Source of the DNA: Theristus sp. LFF4_11
Lineage: Eukaryota > Nematoda > Chromadorea > Monhysterida > Xyalidae
DNA length: 64,000 bases
Assembly (NCBI GenBank): GCA_030248135.1
Contig: JASANC010000508.1
Coordinates: 1-64,000 of the forward strand
Reading direction: 5' to 3'
Each line of letters opens with the position of its first letter. Position 1 is the stretch's first letter. The notes under the pieces were generated by a model. It was not told where the DNA came from, ran no database searches, and saw only the letters and a program-made list of their open reading frames with translations. This document shows, in pieces, positions 27,001 to 37,865 of the stretch. The translations under genes and the position numbers were made by a program.

Positions 27001-28762
27001 ACTGAGCCTATACAATAATGTACGTGTTTTTGAAAAGCACTGTTTTCAGTTCTTACCGCGTGAAAATGCAAAAAAAAACTTGAGCACCAGATAAAAGTGA
27101 ACGAAACGAAAGTCAGCCACGCGACCGTGTCCAAGCAGTTCCACGTATCAAAACATGTAAAAAACTGTTAGGTTCCATCCAAGCTGATTAGCTGGATAAA
27201 TCCAGACTCCAGATTCAAGTCCAGCCAACCGATACGTCGGGAATACAAAAAAGAAATAACATTGAAAAAGACAAATGTTGCCCACCGTCCACTGGTTGCT
27301 TCTCCTGCGAGGCCCGCGAATTCGACTCCGTTGTGCCGGCTGTCAACGTCGACGACGACGACGACGACGACTCGCTCGACGAGTTGCTCGACGGATTGCT
27401 GGCCGAGGCGCTTTTCGAAGCACCACTTTGGAGGGGTTCCCGAGGTTTTGTCGGCGTAGTCCGCTGCTGTGCGCCCTTGGGTGCGGCTGCCCTCGACTTC
27501 GTCGGTGAGCCCGCGGCGGCAGCGCCACCGGCTGACGTTTTTCGCGTCATCGGCGTCCTCTGTTGCGCCGTGTCAGTTGCGACCTTCGTCGTCGTGGTGG
27601 CACCGTGCGTCTTTGCATCTTTCTGGCTTGACTGAGTGCTGCGCGTGTTTGCGGCCGTCGCTGTGTTTGTCAGCGGTGTTGTTGTTGTGGTGACGCGAGA
27701 ATGACGCAATGCCGACATCAGCTCTGCGCGGTTGTGGTTTGGCGGCTGCTGCGGTTGCGTCGGCGCGCTCGTGGTGTGGTCGGCTTTGTGCTGTTGTTCT
27801 GGTGATTTCGACGTTTGTTGACGTTGTTGTTGTGTTTGCTGGTGCAGTTGTTGTTGCGGCTGAGCCAATTCCGCCGTTGCTACTGGACCACCTGACAAAC
27901 ACAAGCTCTTTTTATCACATGGGATGCTCTCTAGTTCTGACCGAATTGATGCTGGTACTGAATGTGATAAAAGTGCAACCAATCACTGTTTATCGCCTCA
28001 AAGTCCAGCCAATTGAAAAATAAATTTTCTTTCGGCAACAAAAAATGGCAGGCAAAAAGGCGTGTTTGTTTGCTTTTGTTGCGATATGACAAGTGGGAAA
28101 AGCTTTTTTGGCACACTAACTGGTTTCTGATCCAGATGGCTAAATTTAAAACATCACAACTGCATTTTACGTTTTCTGACTCATAAAAACAATAACAATC
28201 GCAACTGTTACTCCACCAGAAAGCACTTGAAAAAATGATGTCATTTTCACGAATGGTGAAAAAAGTAGTCCAAAGAAATGCAACCTGAATAGCAAATACA
28301 CCGCACGTTTTGTTGACTCAATGTTGCTGTTTTTAGACGTCACAGCGCGCACAGTGCTCAATGACGATGCATCAACACACAAACAAAAACGCGTTTGTCA
28401 GTGTGCTTGTTACGGTGAGGCGACAGACATTTATTTTTTTGTTCGTGTGCTCCAAAATTACAAAAATGCGTACTCCAAAACCAACATTACAAAAAAACCT
28501 AATCCTGAGCTAGGCAACACTACCGTTCATACACCATGAGTTCTGCAGGATTTAAACATAAGTTTACACATCACATTATCCGGAGAGCTAAGCGCAGAAT
28601 TGAAATGAATTTTTTTTTGATGAAAATTCATTGAAAAGCAGCTAATGAGCTGAAAAGCAGCTTTGGCCAAAAAACTTACCAGGCGGCTTTTTGTGACGAC
28701 CGCGCAACCAATCCATATTGTCGTCGTACCCATGCACTATTAGCTGGAGTGTATCGTCGTCG
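3396..28762 (-). CDS. WNK: WNK-family serine/threonine protein kinase (5' exon missing)
   Basis: WNK kinases phosphorylate OSR1/SPAK and so control cation-chloride cotransport and cell volume; they are cytosolic. Exons, 5' to 3': 28762-28680, 27891-27286, 26304-25729, 24199-24010, 22476-22343, 21967-21773, 21416-21020, 20773-20455, 20063-19926, 19744-19557, 14744-14524, 14130-13973, 13790-13696, 13396-13285, 13200-13075, 12778-12629, 12464-12384, 12045-11872, 11716-11613, 11275-11065, 10871-10764, 10451-10239, 9087-8896, 7829-7611, 6700-6440, 6170-6066, 5714-5520, 5355-5011, 4834-4690, 4362-4217, 3924-3866, 3660-3396. Every junction keeps phase, giving about 2,169 residues. The first listed exon starts in mid-codon, so the start lies upstream and was not found. 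The Ser/Thr/Gln-rich N-terminal part is low complexity, so its exon calls and the C-terminal ones are less certain than the kinase exons. The last intron appears to use a GC donor. Confidence 0.9.
6440..6700 (-). other. WNK: WNK exon with RFXV docking motif
   Basis: The exon encodes GRFAVECV, a match to the RFXV motif that binds the conserved C-terminal domain of OSR1/SPAK, inside a Ser/Thr/Ala-rich disordered stretch. It ends with [12 protein letters not shown] before a GTCGGT donor. I saw no second RFXV motif in the C-terminal region, but I did not scan exhaustively. Confidence 0.7.
10764..11275 (-). other. WNK: WNK second PF2-like domain
   Basis: Exons 11275-11065 and 10871-10764 encode [10 protein letters not shown], then [19 protein letters not shown], an intron, then [13 protein letters not shown]. 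The order (F-x-F strand, D-KP-DIA helix, phase-0 intron after a hydrophobic residue, acidic helix) parallels the first PF2 domain of the same gene. A second PF2 domain is known in WNK proteins. The intron position shared with the first copy suggests an internal duplication. Confidence 0.8.
11872..12045 (-). other. WNK: polyglutamine exon of WNK
   Basis: This exon codes AAHV followed by 13 consecutive glutamines and then a Q/E/K/N-rich tract. The DNA is a (TTG)n microsatellite on the plus strand around 12001-12031, so the tract may be length-polymorphic. It follows a K/E-rich coiled-coil exon (12464-12384). Confidence 0.85.
12629..13396 (-). other. WNK: WNK first PF2 (OSR1_C-like) autoinhibitory domain
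   Basis: Exons 13396-13285, 13200-13075 and 12778-12629 encode the segment just after the kinase fold. It runs from LHDFFMPEE through [10 protein letters not shown] and KPDEVTREM to [10 protein letters not shown]. In vertebrate WNK1 the equivalent F-x-F/DL segment is the PF2-like autoinhibitory domain. A phase-0 intron falls directly after TREM. A basic and acidic helical tail rich in K, E and R follows. Confidence 0.88.
14745..19556 (-). other. large WNK intron with CRE palindromes and inverted repeats
   Basis: This 4.8-kb AT-rich interval separates two kinase exons. I saw no exon on either strand. It holds two TGACGTCA palindromes 15 bp apart (16131-16138 and 16146-16153) next to an ATTGG-containing inverted repeat (about 16017-16095), and another ATTGG element near 18430-18500. 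Confidence 0.6.
16131..16153. promoter_or_regulatory. paired CRE/ATF-like palindromes in the WNK intron
   Basis: Two perfect TGACGTCA octamers sit 15 bp apart, start to start, in the longest WNK intron. This is the consensus bound by CREB/ATF bZIP factors. Function is inferred from sequence only; the octamer also occurs in a MITE family elsewhere in the window, so this pair could be of repeat origin. Confidence 0.4.
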
Positions 28763-31700
28763 CTGTCAACAAAACTCGATGAAAAATAATTTTAAACTTC
28801 CGCGAAAAAATTCGTGTTTTTCGCCAGCATTTGGCAAAATTATCAGCTTGCGAATTATATTTTTTTCCAATTGTCAACCATGCATTACTTCGTATTATGA
28901 ACTGCAAGGCCAATGCGTGCGTAACTGTCAGATTGAATTAGACCAACGCACTTTTTAAGTCAGTCAGTTTCAATCGTATAAAATGGTACTTTTGTGCGCC
29001 AGATCGCTTTTTACCACCAGACGAGCATAATTTACCCGGTTGCAAAGGTTTTCGGTGAATTTTGTCGGAAACTTTTTCAGAACAAAATTATGTAATTATT
29101 GCAAATTATTTCAACACAATCAATCAGTACGTCCACATGTTGTGCACGCGGTAAGCAATGGGTTTGGTTTTTGTCTGAAATAAAAATTGTTTTTTTTAAT
29201 TGTGAATTTGCAAAAATTGTAAATAACGGCTGAACACCACGAAACATTACTAGTGGGCTATTAAAAATAAAACACACAAGTGGGGGCAAAATTGGCAAAA
29301 CAGGGATGAAAGAGAAAAACGAATAATAGTTACATATGGGATAAGAAACCTGAGCAGCCTGAAAGAACACATAGTAAACTACGTTCGACGTTGTACGGTG
29401 TCTACCCAATTGAGTCTTGACATGATTTCACTCCGTACTTCGGAATAATTGCCACAGGGGTTCTGATTTGCTTGCTTTTTCTCGCTTTCTCTTATTCTTC
29501 CTTGTAGGTCTCTGAGCGATGGAGAAAAATCGTATCGACCAGCAGAGACCCAACAGCCGATAACAATCTCATTCAGTGCAGCTTGTAACGTTCACTTTTA
29601 TGTCATTTCCTCCGTCTGCTAAAAGCCAGCTAACTGACCGAAATATAAAAGCAGCCACACAGGAAGACTGCGCGGGAAGCTGTATCATTGCTGGCGAGAA
29701 AAACTGCGTCAGTGAGGCCGATGAAAAACACGGAACAACAACATTCAAGTCCAAGTAAACCAGGCTAGAAACGCGGAACGCAATTATGTTTGGCTGCAGG
29801 AGCACACATTAAAACAGGCAATCTCACAAAGAACAATATGTTTCAATATGTTGCAGAACTCAAGGAATCATAACAAAAAACAGATGATACAACTACAACG
29901 CCATGCCATGATATAATAATGTAATTATTGGCTCTTATTTTCCAGTTTTCCCGGCCTCAAGCACAAAAAACTAACATTTTACGATTTTCCAGCTCGAAGT
30001 TTTGCGGCCCGTCGCTTATTGGCTGCATCTGATGCTCGAACGACCAGTAATCGTTCTCCCAAAAATTAGTGCAGCCAATCAAACGGCTTGACTGCAAGTT
30101 TGCGCTGCGTGAAACAAATGATACATAACATAATGCAATTACGCAGCTGCAATTTCTCGGCTTGCTGGCTTCATGATCAATCAAAAAATGGTTGTTCCCC
30201 ATGTTCATCATTCGTCGAGTGGAGTAGCACGGGTGCCACGGAGTACCGTATTTGCTCATTTCAACCGCACAAGGAAAGTAAATCTATTGAAGTGTTCGTA
30301 ATGATGGTCCTTGTGCAGTAAAATCTTGTCGAGTACTTCCACTATAGAAACCGCACTCAACCGGTCAAAGTTTAGAAGTTTGACCGTGCTACAAAACTGA
30401 AACAGAATAGAGCTATCAAGCTGGCCACAACGCGGAACTAAGCTGTCCACGGTTAGCTGACTGATTAGAATGCTGCATTGCAGCAACCGATCAGCGTGCT
30501 TTGTTTTGAATCTTCTTTATTTGAGATGCATGCGCGTTCGAAGCATCCTGAGCAAACGATTCGAAAAAAAATTATTTCATATTGGTTTGGCTTTCGAAAA
30601 TAAAGAAGCAGATGCCAAAAACGTCTGACTGAAAGGTGAACGAAAGAGAGAACAGCCAAAGCGATTTTGCAGAAACAAGAGACACGGCCTGACGGCAACT
30701 TGAACCGCTTTCAATGTTTTGAATATGTGATTTCAACAACAACAACTGTCGAAAAATCACACAAGACCGCAGATCGAAAACAACAAACACATCGCAACAA
30801 CACGCGGCACTGAGACCGTCAAAACGCAAAAAAAAATTGCCAAGGTCCCTCGCTGACAAGTGCGCGCGCGCAATATTGCGAAGGCCGTCTCGGCTGCGCT
30901 GCAAAATAGACACGGCAATGTTGTAGTCAGCTGCACAGCCGCTGGCAAGAGCAATGTTTCACTGAGCTCGAGCTAAAATGGCTGACACAACAACAGCTGA
31001 AAACAGACACAGGCTGACGACAACAAACCGATGCAGTGTGGACCAGACACGGAATGCAAAATGCAGTTTCACGAGAATATGCAACGCCGATTGGCTGCAT
31101 GGTCGCAACTGGGATTAGGGGGTTCGAAAAAACAATTTCTCGTTTTTTACAAATCCAGAATTGCGTTTGAAGTTTTTAAAAGAATCCAAAGTTTAATTTT
31201 TTCCTTATTATCTAAAATGCGGAAACACATATAAAGGTAGAAGATGGATTTGTGCATTTTTTTAATAAGCAGTGAGAAACTTGGAACTTGGCTTGACAAC
31301 TGTTTTTGTCTCTGATATGGCACACGGCTAAAAGTACTTGAGAGTGTTCTTTTTGCGCCGCGTTTGTTTTGCTGAAAAGCATGAAAAGCTTCAAAATATT
31401 TTTTTAATTGTCCTCTCCGGTTTAGTTTGAAACGACAGCATGTGCTAAACTCTGCGCAGCAACAAAAAATCAGAGATTGTGATACGGTTCTGGATGTAGC
31501 TTTATCGTTGCTAACGTACGCACAGCTATGTACACTGTGTGTACGTACACCAGTGACAAAACAGGTGTCATCTTCTGTTCATTTTCACCCTCTGATTTTC
31601 CATATTTAAAAATTAAAAAGTTGACCATTTACACCAAAAAGTATCGGTTTAATCATCCACGGAGATGACACATTTTTGCCAGCGGGCTATTTTTTATTTT

Positions 31701-32084
31701 ACCGACAAACGAAATTTCACATTCACTGTATGTCGATCATATAAAAATTTAAAGCCACCAAAATGACTTAAATGAGGCTTTCGATCACTGACACTGACTG
31801 ATTCGCCTGGGACAAAGCGTAGCCTTGAAGCACTGGTGATGACGTCTTCTTGGGCAGTGGCAATGGCGAGGGCAATGGCGCAATTGACGTACTGTTCAGG
31901 TTCACGAGTTTGGTAATTTATACCTTCGTGTTTCCAGAACCGGTGGGAATGAAATAATAAAAACGGGCACGAGCAAATTGTTGGTAGAAAACCCAAGGAA
32001 AATTAAACGGATGATTCTTATTCGATTTTAGTTTCATACTTTGTGCAGTTGCACAGATATTGAGATTTGGAACAGGAATATGGA

Positions 32085-33996
32085 ATTAACGGCGAAAAAT
32101 ATGGCTCTTATCGTACTTGTACAGGGTGAACCAAAAAAGGCCCAAGTTCAAAATGCTCAAGGGGCTTGTGCTGAGTTGTTTCGAGCTGAAAACTGAGCTG
32201 AGAGTTTTGTGCTGAGTTTCTAGTTTCTAGTTGTGCACAAAATTGACACTGATGTTTTGAAAGAACTGTTAAGCGAGGTGCAAGAATCGGCTGAAGCTGC
32301 CGAGCTGAGCTGAAAATTCCAAAAATTCCAAATGTCACTCAAAATTGTCTTTCTTACACAATTACTGATTTGTTTTCTTTTTTTAATTTTTGATCTGAGC
32401 TGACTCTGAATTCGGTTTTAATCCATTATTGCAGCAAATTGTGTTCGTCTATTGTGACCAAAGACTTTCCGGTAAAAACGCTGTGTTTTTCCTGTGTAAT
32501 TGGTGGAATATAAACGATTGACCAAAAAATAATGTTCGATTTATTGCTGACCAGGGTTTTTTTCGTCAAATTTTTTTTGCGTCAATTGACGCAAACGGTC
32601 AAAAATTTTTGCGTCAGCCCAAATATTTTTGCGTCAATATGACACCAGTCTAAATCGAACGAATAACGTTAACGTGACAACATTTCGGTATTTTTAATTA
32701 ATAAAAGCAGCGTTTTCAACGTCTGTGGCCAAATAACAAAGCAGTTTTGGCACTTGACTTGACGGTGACAACCAGAACAAAACTAATTTGAATCCAGGCT
32801 CCTTATGGCTTTTGTTTCAATCTTGACTAAAAAATATTGGATGCTAGCCAAGCGGACCATGAGTGGACAGCTTGTTTAAAATTAGCAGTGTTTGACAATT
32901 TGCATTTGTTGTTCAGAGAGGAGTTTTTTACACCGAAACTTCGATTTCTGGCAAGAAATCTAAAGTTCTGAAGATACAATTTTGTTAAAACTTATTGTCA
33001 GCAGTGCTGAAAATGTAGTAACTTTTATGAAGAAATGAAAAAACGGAAACGGAAACGGAGGAATGCGCGGAAGCCGACATGACTCTTGATTCAATGAAAA
33101 TCGAATCGTAACTTCTTCCCGCAGCGAAAATTTTTGAAAACAGGTTCTGACAATGCATTTTACGTTTACGATTTTAGATGTCATCCAAAGTTTCTAGGCG
33201 TCTATGACACATATTGAGATGTAAACACACGATTAGAAACTGAGCGAAGCGCATAAAGCTCTTTCAGGATAAGAGATTGGCGCTGCGCTGAAAACAACAA
33301 ATTATTGTAACATCGAACCGTTTATAACAAAACGAACGATGAATTAGCTGACCATGACATCCATTTTATTTGCACGATCGGCATTGTCAGACAAATTGTA
33401 AAGCAATGTGTGCGTGGCCTGCGCCGAAGGCGCCGAAAATTTGGAATCTGTGCATAAATAACTCAAAAATAGCCGTATGAAGTTCTCGAAATTGGTTTGC
33501 GTCAGCTGACGCAAACGACCGAACTTTTTTGCGTCAGCCCAAATTATTTTTGGTCATTGACGCAGGATTTTGCGTCAAAAAAACCCTTTACTGCTGACCT
33601 TTTGGGTTTTCAAGCCCAAACATAATTTATTTTCTTTGTTGGTGCACGATTTTTTGAACAAAGCATTCTGAAAGCTGTTTTCACAAATCTTGGTTCAAGT
33701 TTACAGTCGGCTGCGAACAATATGTGGGTTTTTACAACTTTTTGGCTTTTGTTTTTTTCGGTAAAATTACCGTTTTTACCGGTAAAAATACGTTTTTTTA
33801 CCACGATTTAAAAAACGGTATTTTGCCAACCCTAGGGGCAACATTTTGATCCGAAAAAACTTCCAAAGTCTTTCAATAGTGTTCCAATTTTCAGCTCGAA
33901 ACATCTCAGCACAAGCCCCTTGAGCATTTTGAACTTGGGCCTTTTTTGGTTCACCCTGTACAATTACGATAAGAGCCATATTTTTTCGCCGTTAAT
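32085..33996. mobile_element. 1.9-kb element bounded by ~105-bp inverted repeats
   Basis: The left arm (about 32085-32200) and right arm (about 33893-33996) are inverted copies. Both contain ACAGGGTGAACC next to a GGCCCAAGTTC stretch, and both extend outward through ATGGCTCTTATCG to ATTAACGGCG. Inside are several GACGCAAA or TTTGCGTC repeats at 32570-32640 and 33498-33575. No transposase reading frame is visible, so it is non-autonomous. The CAGGGTG..CCAAAAA style of end resembles Tc1/mariner-group ends, but I do not assign a superfamily. Confidence 0.6.
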
Positions 33997-34123
33997 TCGT
34001 AATGCATCATCATTAAAACAGGTGCATATAACACAGGAAAGAAAAAAATGCAAAAACTAAATTGATCATTTTCACCTTATCAAAAAGGCTTGGCTTAGAA
34101 TTAGGTTTAGGATTAGGAACCTG

Positions 34124-34901
34124 CAGTCGAACTCAATAAATTGCGGAATCAGCTGATTGGTCGTCCGAGGGGAGGCTGCTCACACTCCGCACCTTTCTTT
34201 TTTCGTGGATCTGGATTCTATTGAAACGTGTTTCTTTTGAATGAGTGTGAATTTCCAGCACCCTTTTCACGCTAAAAAAAACTGAAAATGTTAGAGACTG
34301 CAAAATTCAAAATTTTTTTTTAAATCAACAGCTCAAAATGTTTTTGATGACAACGACGTCGTCGTCGCTTGATTTTTGCGTGTGAACTGAAAGGCAAAAG
34401 CCTGAAAGGAGTGCGCTGTGCATGGTTTGCTGCGTGCACCAAGTAAATGAACACAGCAGCTTTCCAAAAACAACTTGAAAACGGTAAAAATGAAAGATGA
34501 AAGCAAAGTCTTCGTCGTGTCGTCGTCGTCCGCGAAGTCGGAACGCATTTTTTTAATTGTGGACGCATGTCGATCGGTCAGCTAGGAATGAAACCCCCTT
34601 CAGTTAGCTACACAGCGCACTCATTTCAGGCTTTTGTCTTTCAGTTCACACGCAAAAATTAAGCGACGACGTCGTCGTCGTCAATAAAAAATGCATTTTG
34701 AGCTGTTGAGTAAAAAAATCTGAATTTCGCAGTTCTCCAACCCTTTGAGTTTAACATGAAAAGGGTGCTGGAAATTCACACTCTTCAAAAGAAACACGTT
34801 TCAATAGAATCCAGATCCACGAAAAAAGAAGGGTGCGGAGTTTGAGCAGCCTCCCCTCGGCCGACCAATCAGCTGATTCCACATTTTATTGAGTTCGACT
34901 G
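34124..34901. mobile_element. 778-bp foldback element
   Basis: Two arms of about 280 bp (34124-34405 and 34625-34901) are inverted copies starting CAGTCGAACTCAATAAA and ending TTTATTGAGTTCGACTG. They enclose a centre of about 220 bp. Each arm has a GACGACGTCGTCGTCG tract and a CAGCTGATTGG stretch. No coding capacity. Its flanks match the sequence near 37680-37790, which lacks the element. Confidence 0.8.
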
Positions 34902-35907
34902 TAGAACGACCCATTGCAAGCAACCTCTGATCAGAAATAAAAAAAATCATTTTTAAGAATGTATACAAATTACAAATCCGTTAATTCCCTATTCCGGATT
35001 TTAAAAAAACGAAAAAACGAAAAAAAAAATTCAAACCCCTAACCCTAACTATGTTCCTCTCCCCAATTTTGGCCTTCCTAAAAAAAAACCAAATTTGTCT
35101 CTAAAAACAGTAAAAAAGGCATTTTCGAGCTTTTCCTCAAAATTTTCTTCGCTTTACCTTAGCATAGTTTGAGTGTTGAACGGTAGCGAAAGCGGGACCT
35201 CGGTCCTCGGGTGAAGGGGGTGATTGCCTAATTTTAGAGGGGGGTGTCAGGTGCCTTCTCGGTGAGGGGGGGGGGTGGGTCACGGGCAGAAAATTTTCCT
35301 GAGGAGGGTCCGGGTCAGTACCGAAGGCAAAAGCAAATTTTCGAGGGGGGGGGGTAGGGTTGTTAAAAAAACAAAAATCGTCATTTTTGTTTTTGATTAA
35401 AATTTTTTTTTAAATTTCAAAAATCAAAGTTGTGCTAAATCAATCAGAAAGTTCGAAGAACCACATATGATATGCAAGCGCCTCCGGAATGACTCCCGTA
35501 TGGCGGAACTTTGGAGATTTTGTTTTGGTGACCTCAATTACCCTTTTCCAAACCGTTACCATGCTCTTCTAGTGTTTTGACCCCCAAAACGTCACTATTT
35601 GTCCCCAGCTAAAGTGAAGACCTGGTTTTGCTGTATTTAGTGAAAAAATGGATTGTACAACTGAGCAGCAGATGTTCTGTGTTGTTCTTTTTGAAAAAAG
35701 CAAAAAATTCATAATACATTCATTACAGAGCAAACCAATTCGTCTGAAATTTTAACACACAAAATAAAAAGCTTTTGGAGATGTTTGGTTAAAATTTCAG
35801 TCTAAACGATCCACCCGTTGGCGAGCAAGAGTCGATTCTTATCGTGTAGTTTTTTTGGATCACCATGTACTATGCTAAGATAAAGCGGAGAAAATTTTGT
35901 GAAAAGG

Positions 35908-36145
35908 TACCGCGGATTTATTTAAACGTCTCCGGACTAGAATGACGTCATTTGCTTTAAAAACGCTCGTTTGTCAAAGTACAGGCACTAAAATGTCAGT
36001 TTGGTGTGACTGATTCGACATTCACCATTTGTTTACGGGAAGAAATCGGCTAAAAGGAAAGTCTGGTTTGCTGTGAACGGCAAGCGCATGTTTGGCGACA
36101 CATGACGTCATTTCAGTGGGACACGTTTAAAAAAATAGGTCATAC
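35908..36145 (+). mobile_element. CRE-bearing MITE, copy 1
   Basis: An element of about 237 bp with imperfect terminal inverted repeats (TTTATTTAAACGTCTCC at the left, GACACGTTTAAAAAAATA at the right). An ATGACGTCAT palindrome lies just inside each end. No reading frame. Family members lie at 36942, 39167, 40336 and 41666. Confidence 0.8.
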
Positions 36146-36595
36146 TCGAAAATGCACTTTTACTGTTTTAGAGGTAATTTTGGGTTTTATATAGAAGGTT
36201 GAAATTGGGAGGGGGTTGAGAAGGTCGAAATTGAAATGGGGGGGGGGGGGAGTCTTGGTTGATTGAAATTTGAGATGGGAGGTTTGGGAGGGTCGAATTT
36301 GAAAGAGGGGATGTTTTTCCAGGTGGTGATGTCGATCTGAAATCTTGATTCCTGGCCGGGGCTGCACCCTTCTCAGAAATTTTTTCACAATAGTGCACCC
36401 CAATGGAAAAATATTCGAGTTTTTGGGTCAACCTGTTTCTTGACCCTGCAGTGTTTTACCCTCTTTCAGATAAATATTGTCAAAAAAGGCGTTGTATTGT
36501 AGAGTTCACATTCTTGTTTCTACTACACCACAATTCTTTAAATCAAATAACCCTTTTCCCGATACGCACTGGTTAAATCACCCAAACTAATCATC

Positions 36596-36757
36596 ATGCT
36601 GTTTCTCTCTCTCTGTTCAATCGTCGAAATTCTTTTGATGGCGTTTACAGCGGCGGAGCCAAAGCCAAACTTCAAGAAACTGCATTTTGGAACAGGAATC
36701 AACAGGTGCTGTAAGGTGCAACAACCAGATCGATGTGTGACGCTACTGCGGTGTTGG
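36596..36757 (+). CDS. putative secreted/membrane protein, signal-peptide exon
   Basis: From ATG 36596 the frame encodes a hydrophobic leader (MLFLSLCSIVEILLMAFTAA), then a short basic region and a cysteine cluster (RCCKV, DRCV, LRCW). It ends at a GTAAAT donor in phase 0. It may be the first exon of the plus-strand gene that continues at 38.8-42.9 kb, whose C-terminus has one membrane span, or of a separate small secreted cysteine-rich peptide. I found no homologue from memory. Codon use is AT-rich, so this is tentative. Confidence 0.35.
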
Positions 36758-36941
36758 GTAAATTTAAAAAAAAACAAATTAAAGTACTGTATTGATTGCT
36801 TATTTTGCAACACCAATGATGAGAACAATTATCAACTTGTTCATTTTCTTCATCTTCATCTTGTTAAAATTCGCTCACCATTTGTTGTGCCAAACATCAA
36901 TAGTGGCATCGGTCAGTGTCATACTGAGCTTACTATTGATC

Positions 36942-37178
36942 TATTGTGGATTTATTCAAACGTGTCCGGACTAACGTGACGTCATTTTATTTAAAAACAC
37001 CCGTTTGTCAAAGTACAGGCACTAAAATGTCAGTTTGGTGTGACTGATTCGACATTCACCAATTGTTTACGTGAAGAAATCGGCTAAACGGATAGTCTGG
37101 TTTGCTGTGAACGACAAGCGCATGTTTTGTGGCACATGACGTCATTTCAGTGGGACACGTTTAAAAAAATAGGCCATA
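36942..37178 (+). mobile_element. CRE-bearing MITE, copy 2
   Basis: A full-length copy beginning TATTGTGGATTTATTC and ending AAATAGGCCATA, with ATGACGTCAT or TGACGTCAT inside each end. Very similar to copy 1, same orientation. Confidence 0.85.
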
Positions 37179-37401
37179 CTAAATATTTAGGTTGAACAGT
37201 GTCCGAATAAACTGGTCACTTTTTTGCAGGACAAAAGGCCCGGGAAAATACGAGTAAAAGAAGAAAGAACAGGATTAAACGTTTTTATAAGAACAGAAAC
37301 CCATATGTCTTTTACCAACTCTATCCCATTTCTTTATTCAAATTGTGCGCTCGCGATCATTGTTCTGCAAAAAAGTTGCAGGTATATGTAATAACGGGGG
37401 G

Positions 37402-37865
37402 GGTACAATTCCGGCCCGCTAATTCCGGTCTGAAGAATTCCGGCCCGCTCATTCCGGCCCGAAGAATTCCGGCCCGGAGAATTTTCGCCAGCACGAACAA
37501 TATTAAACCACACGAAGTGATTTTGGTAATGAAATAATAAAATAAAATATCGATGTTCACATGTTACAGTGTATTTTCAATGATGTTCGTCCTGTTTGCT
37601 TTTTTGGAAAGTGAAACCTTTTGGAAAAAAGAAACTACAAATAAATTTTTAATTTTTTTATCATGAACAGGATTTGTAACCCTTTTATCTTATTAAAAAG
37701 GCTTGGCTTAGGATTAGGAACCTACAACAAGTCACTGCAAGCAAGTTCTAAACAAAAATAAAAAATCACTTAAGAATTTATTTACCAAAATCACTTCGTG
37801 CGGTTTAATATTATTCTTGCTGGCGAAAATTCTTCGGGCCGGAATTCTTCGGGCCGGAATGGTAC
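37402..37865. mobile_element. TIR element with GAATTCCGGCCCG repeats
   Basis: The left end (GTACAATTCCGGCCCG and further short repeats of ATTCCGGCCCG to 37482) and the right end (CGGGCCGGAATGGTAC) are inverted. Next to them is an inverted stretch of about 60 bp (GCCAGCACGAACAATATT and its complement near 37797-37825). Its interior near 37680-37760 matches the flanks of the foldback element at 34124-34901. No coding capacity. Confidence 0.6.

Larger units (their letters stand above)
28763..36595. other. gene-poor, repeat-rich interval
   Basis: No convincing exon was found. The missing WNK 5' exon may be hidden here. The interval holds a 1.9-kb inverted-repeat-bounded segment (32085-33996), a 778-bp foldback element (34124-34901), poly-G tracts (about 35215-35360 and 36237-36251), a fragment of a GGATCACC-ended repeat (about 35650-35876) and the first copy of the CRE-bearing MITE (35908-36145). 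Confidence 0.5.

Noticed and set aside
29957..30085. Minus-strand protein-like stretch NDYWSFEHQMQPISDG
   Set aside because: It lies within one of the ATTGG-type palindromes, so it is better explained as a repeat.
30256..30486. Minus-strand frame with a plausible acceptor and protein-like IVEVLDKILLHKD
   Set aside because: Part of it is a DNA palindrome (CGGTCAAA...TTTGACCG), and no phase-compatible neighbouring exon was found. Possibly real, but not supportable.
35030..35050. CCCCTAACCCTAAC, telomere-like repeat
   Set aside because: Only about two units, and not at a sequence end; may be chance.
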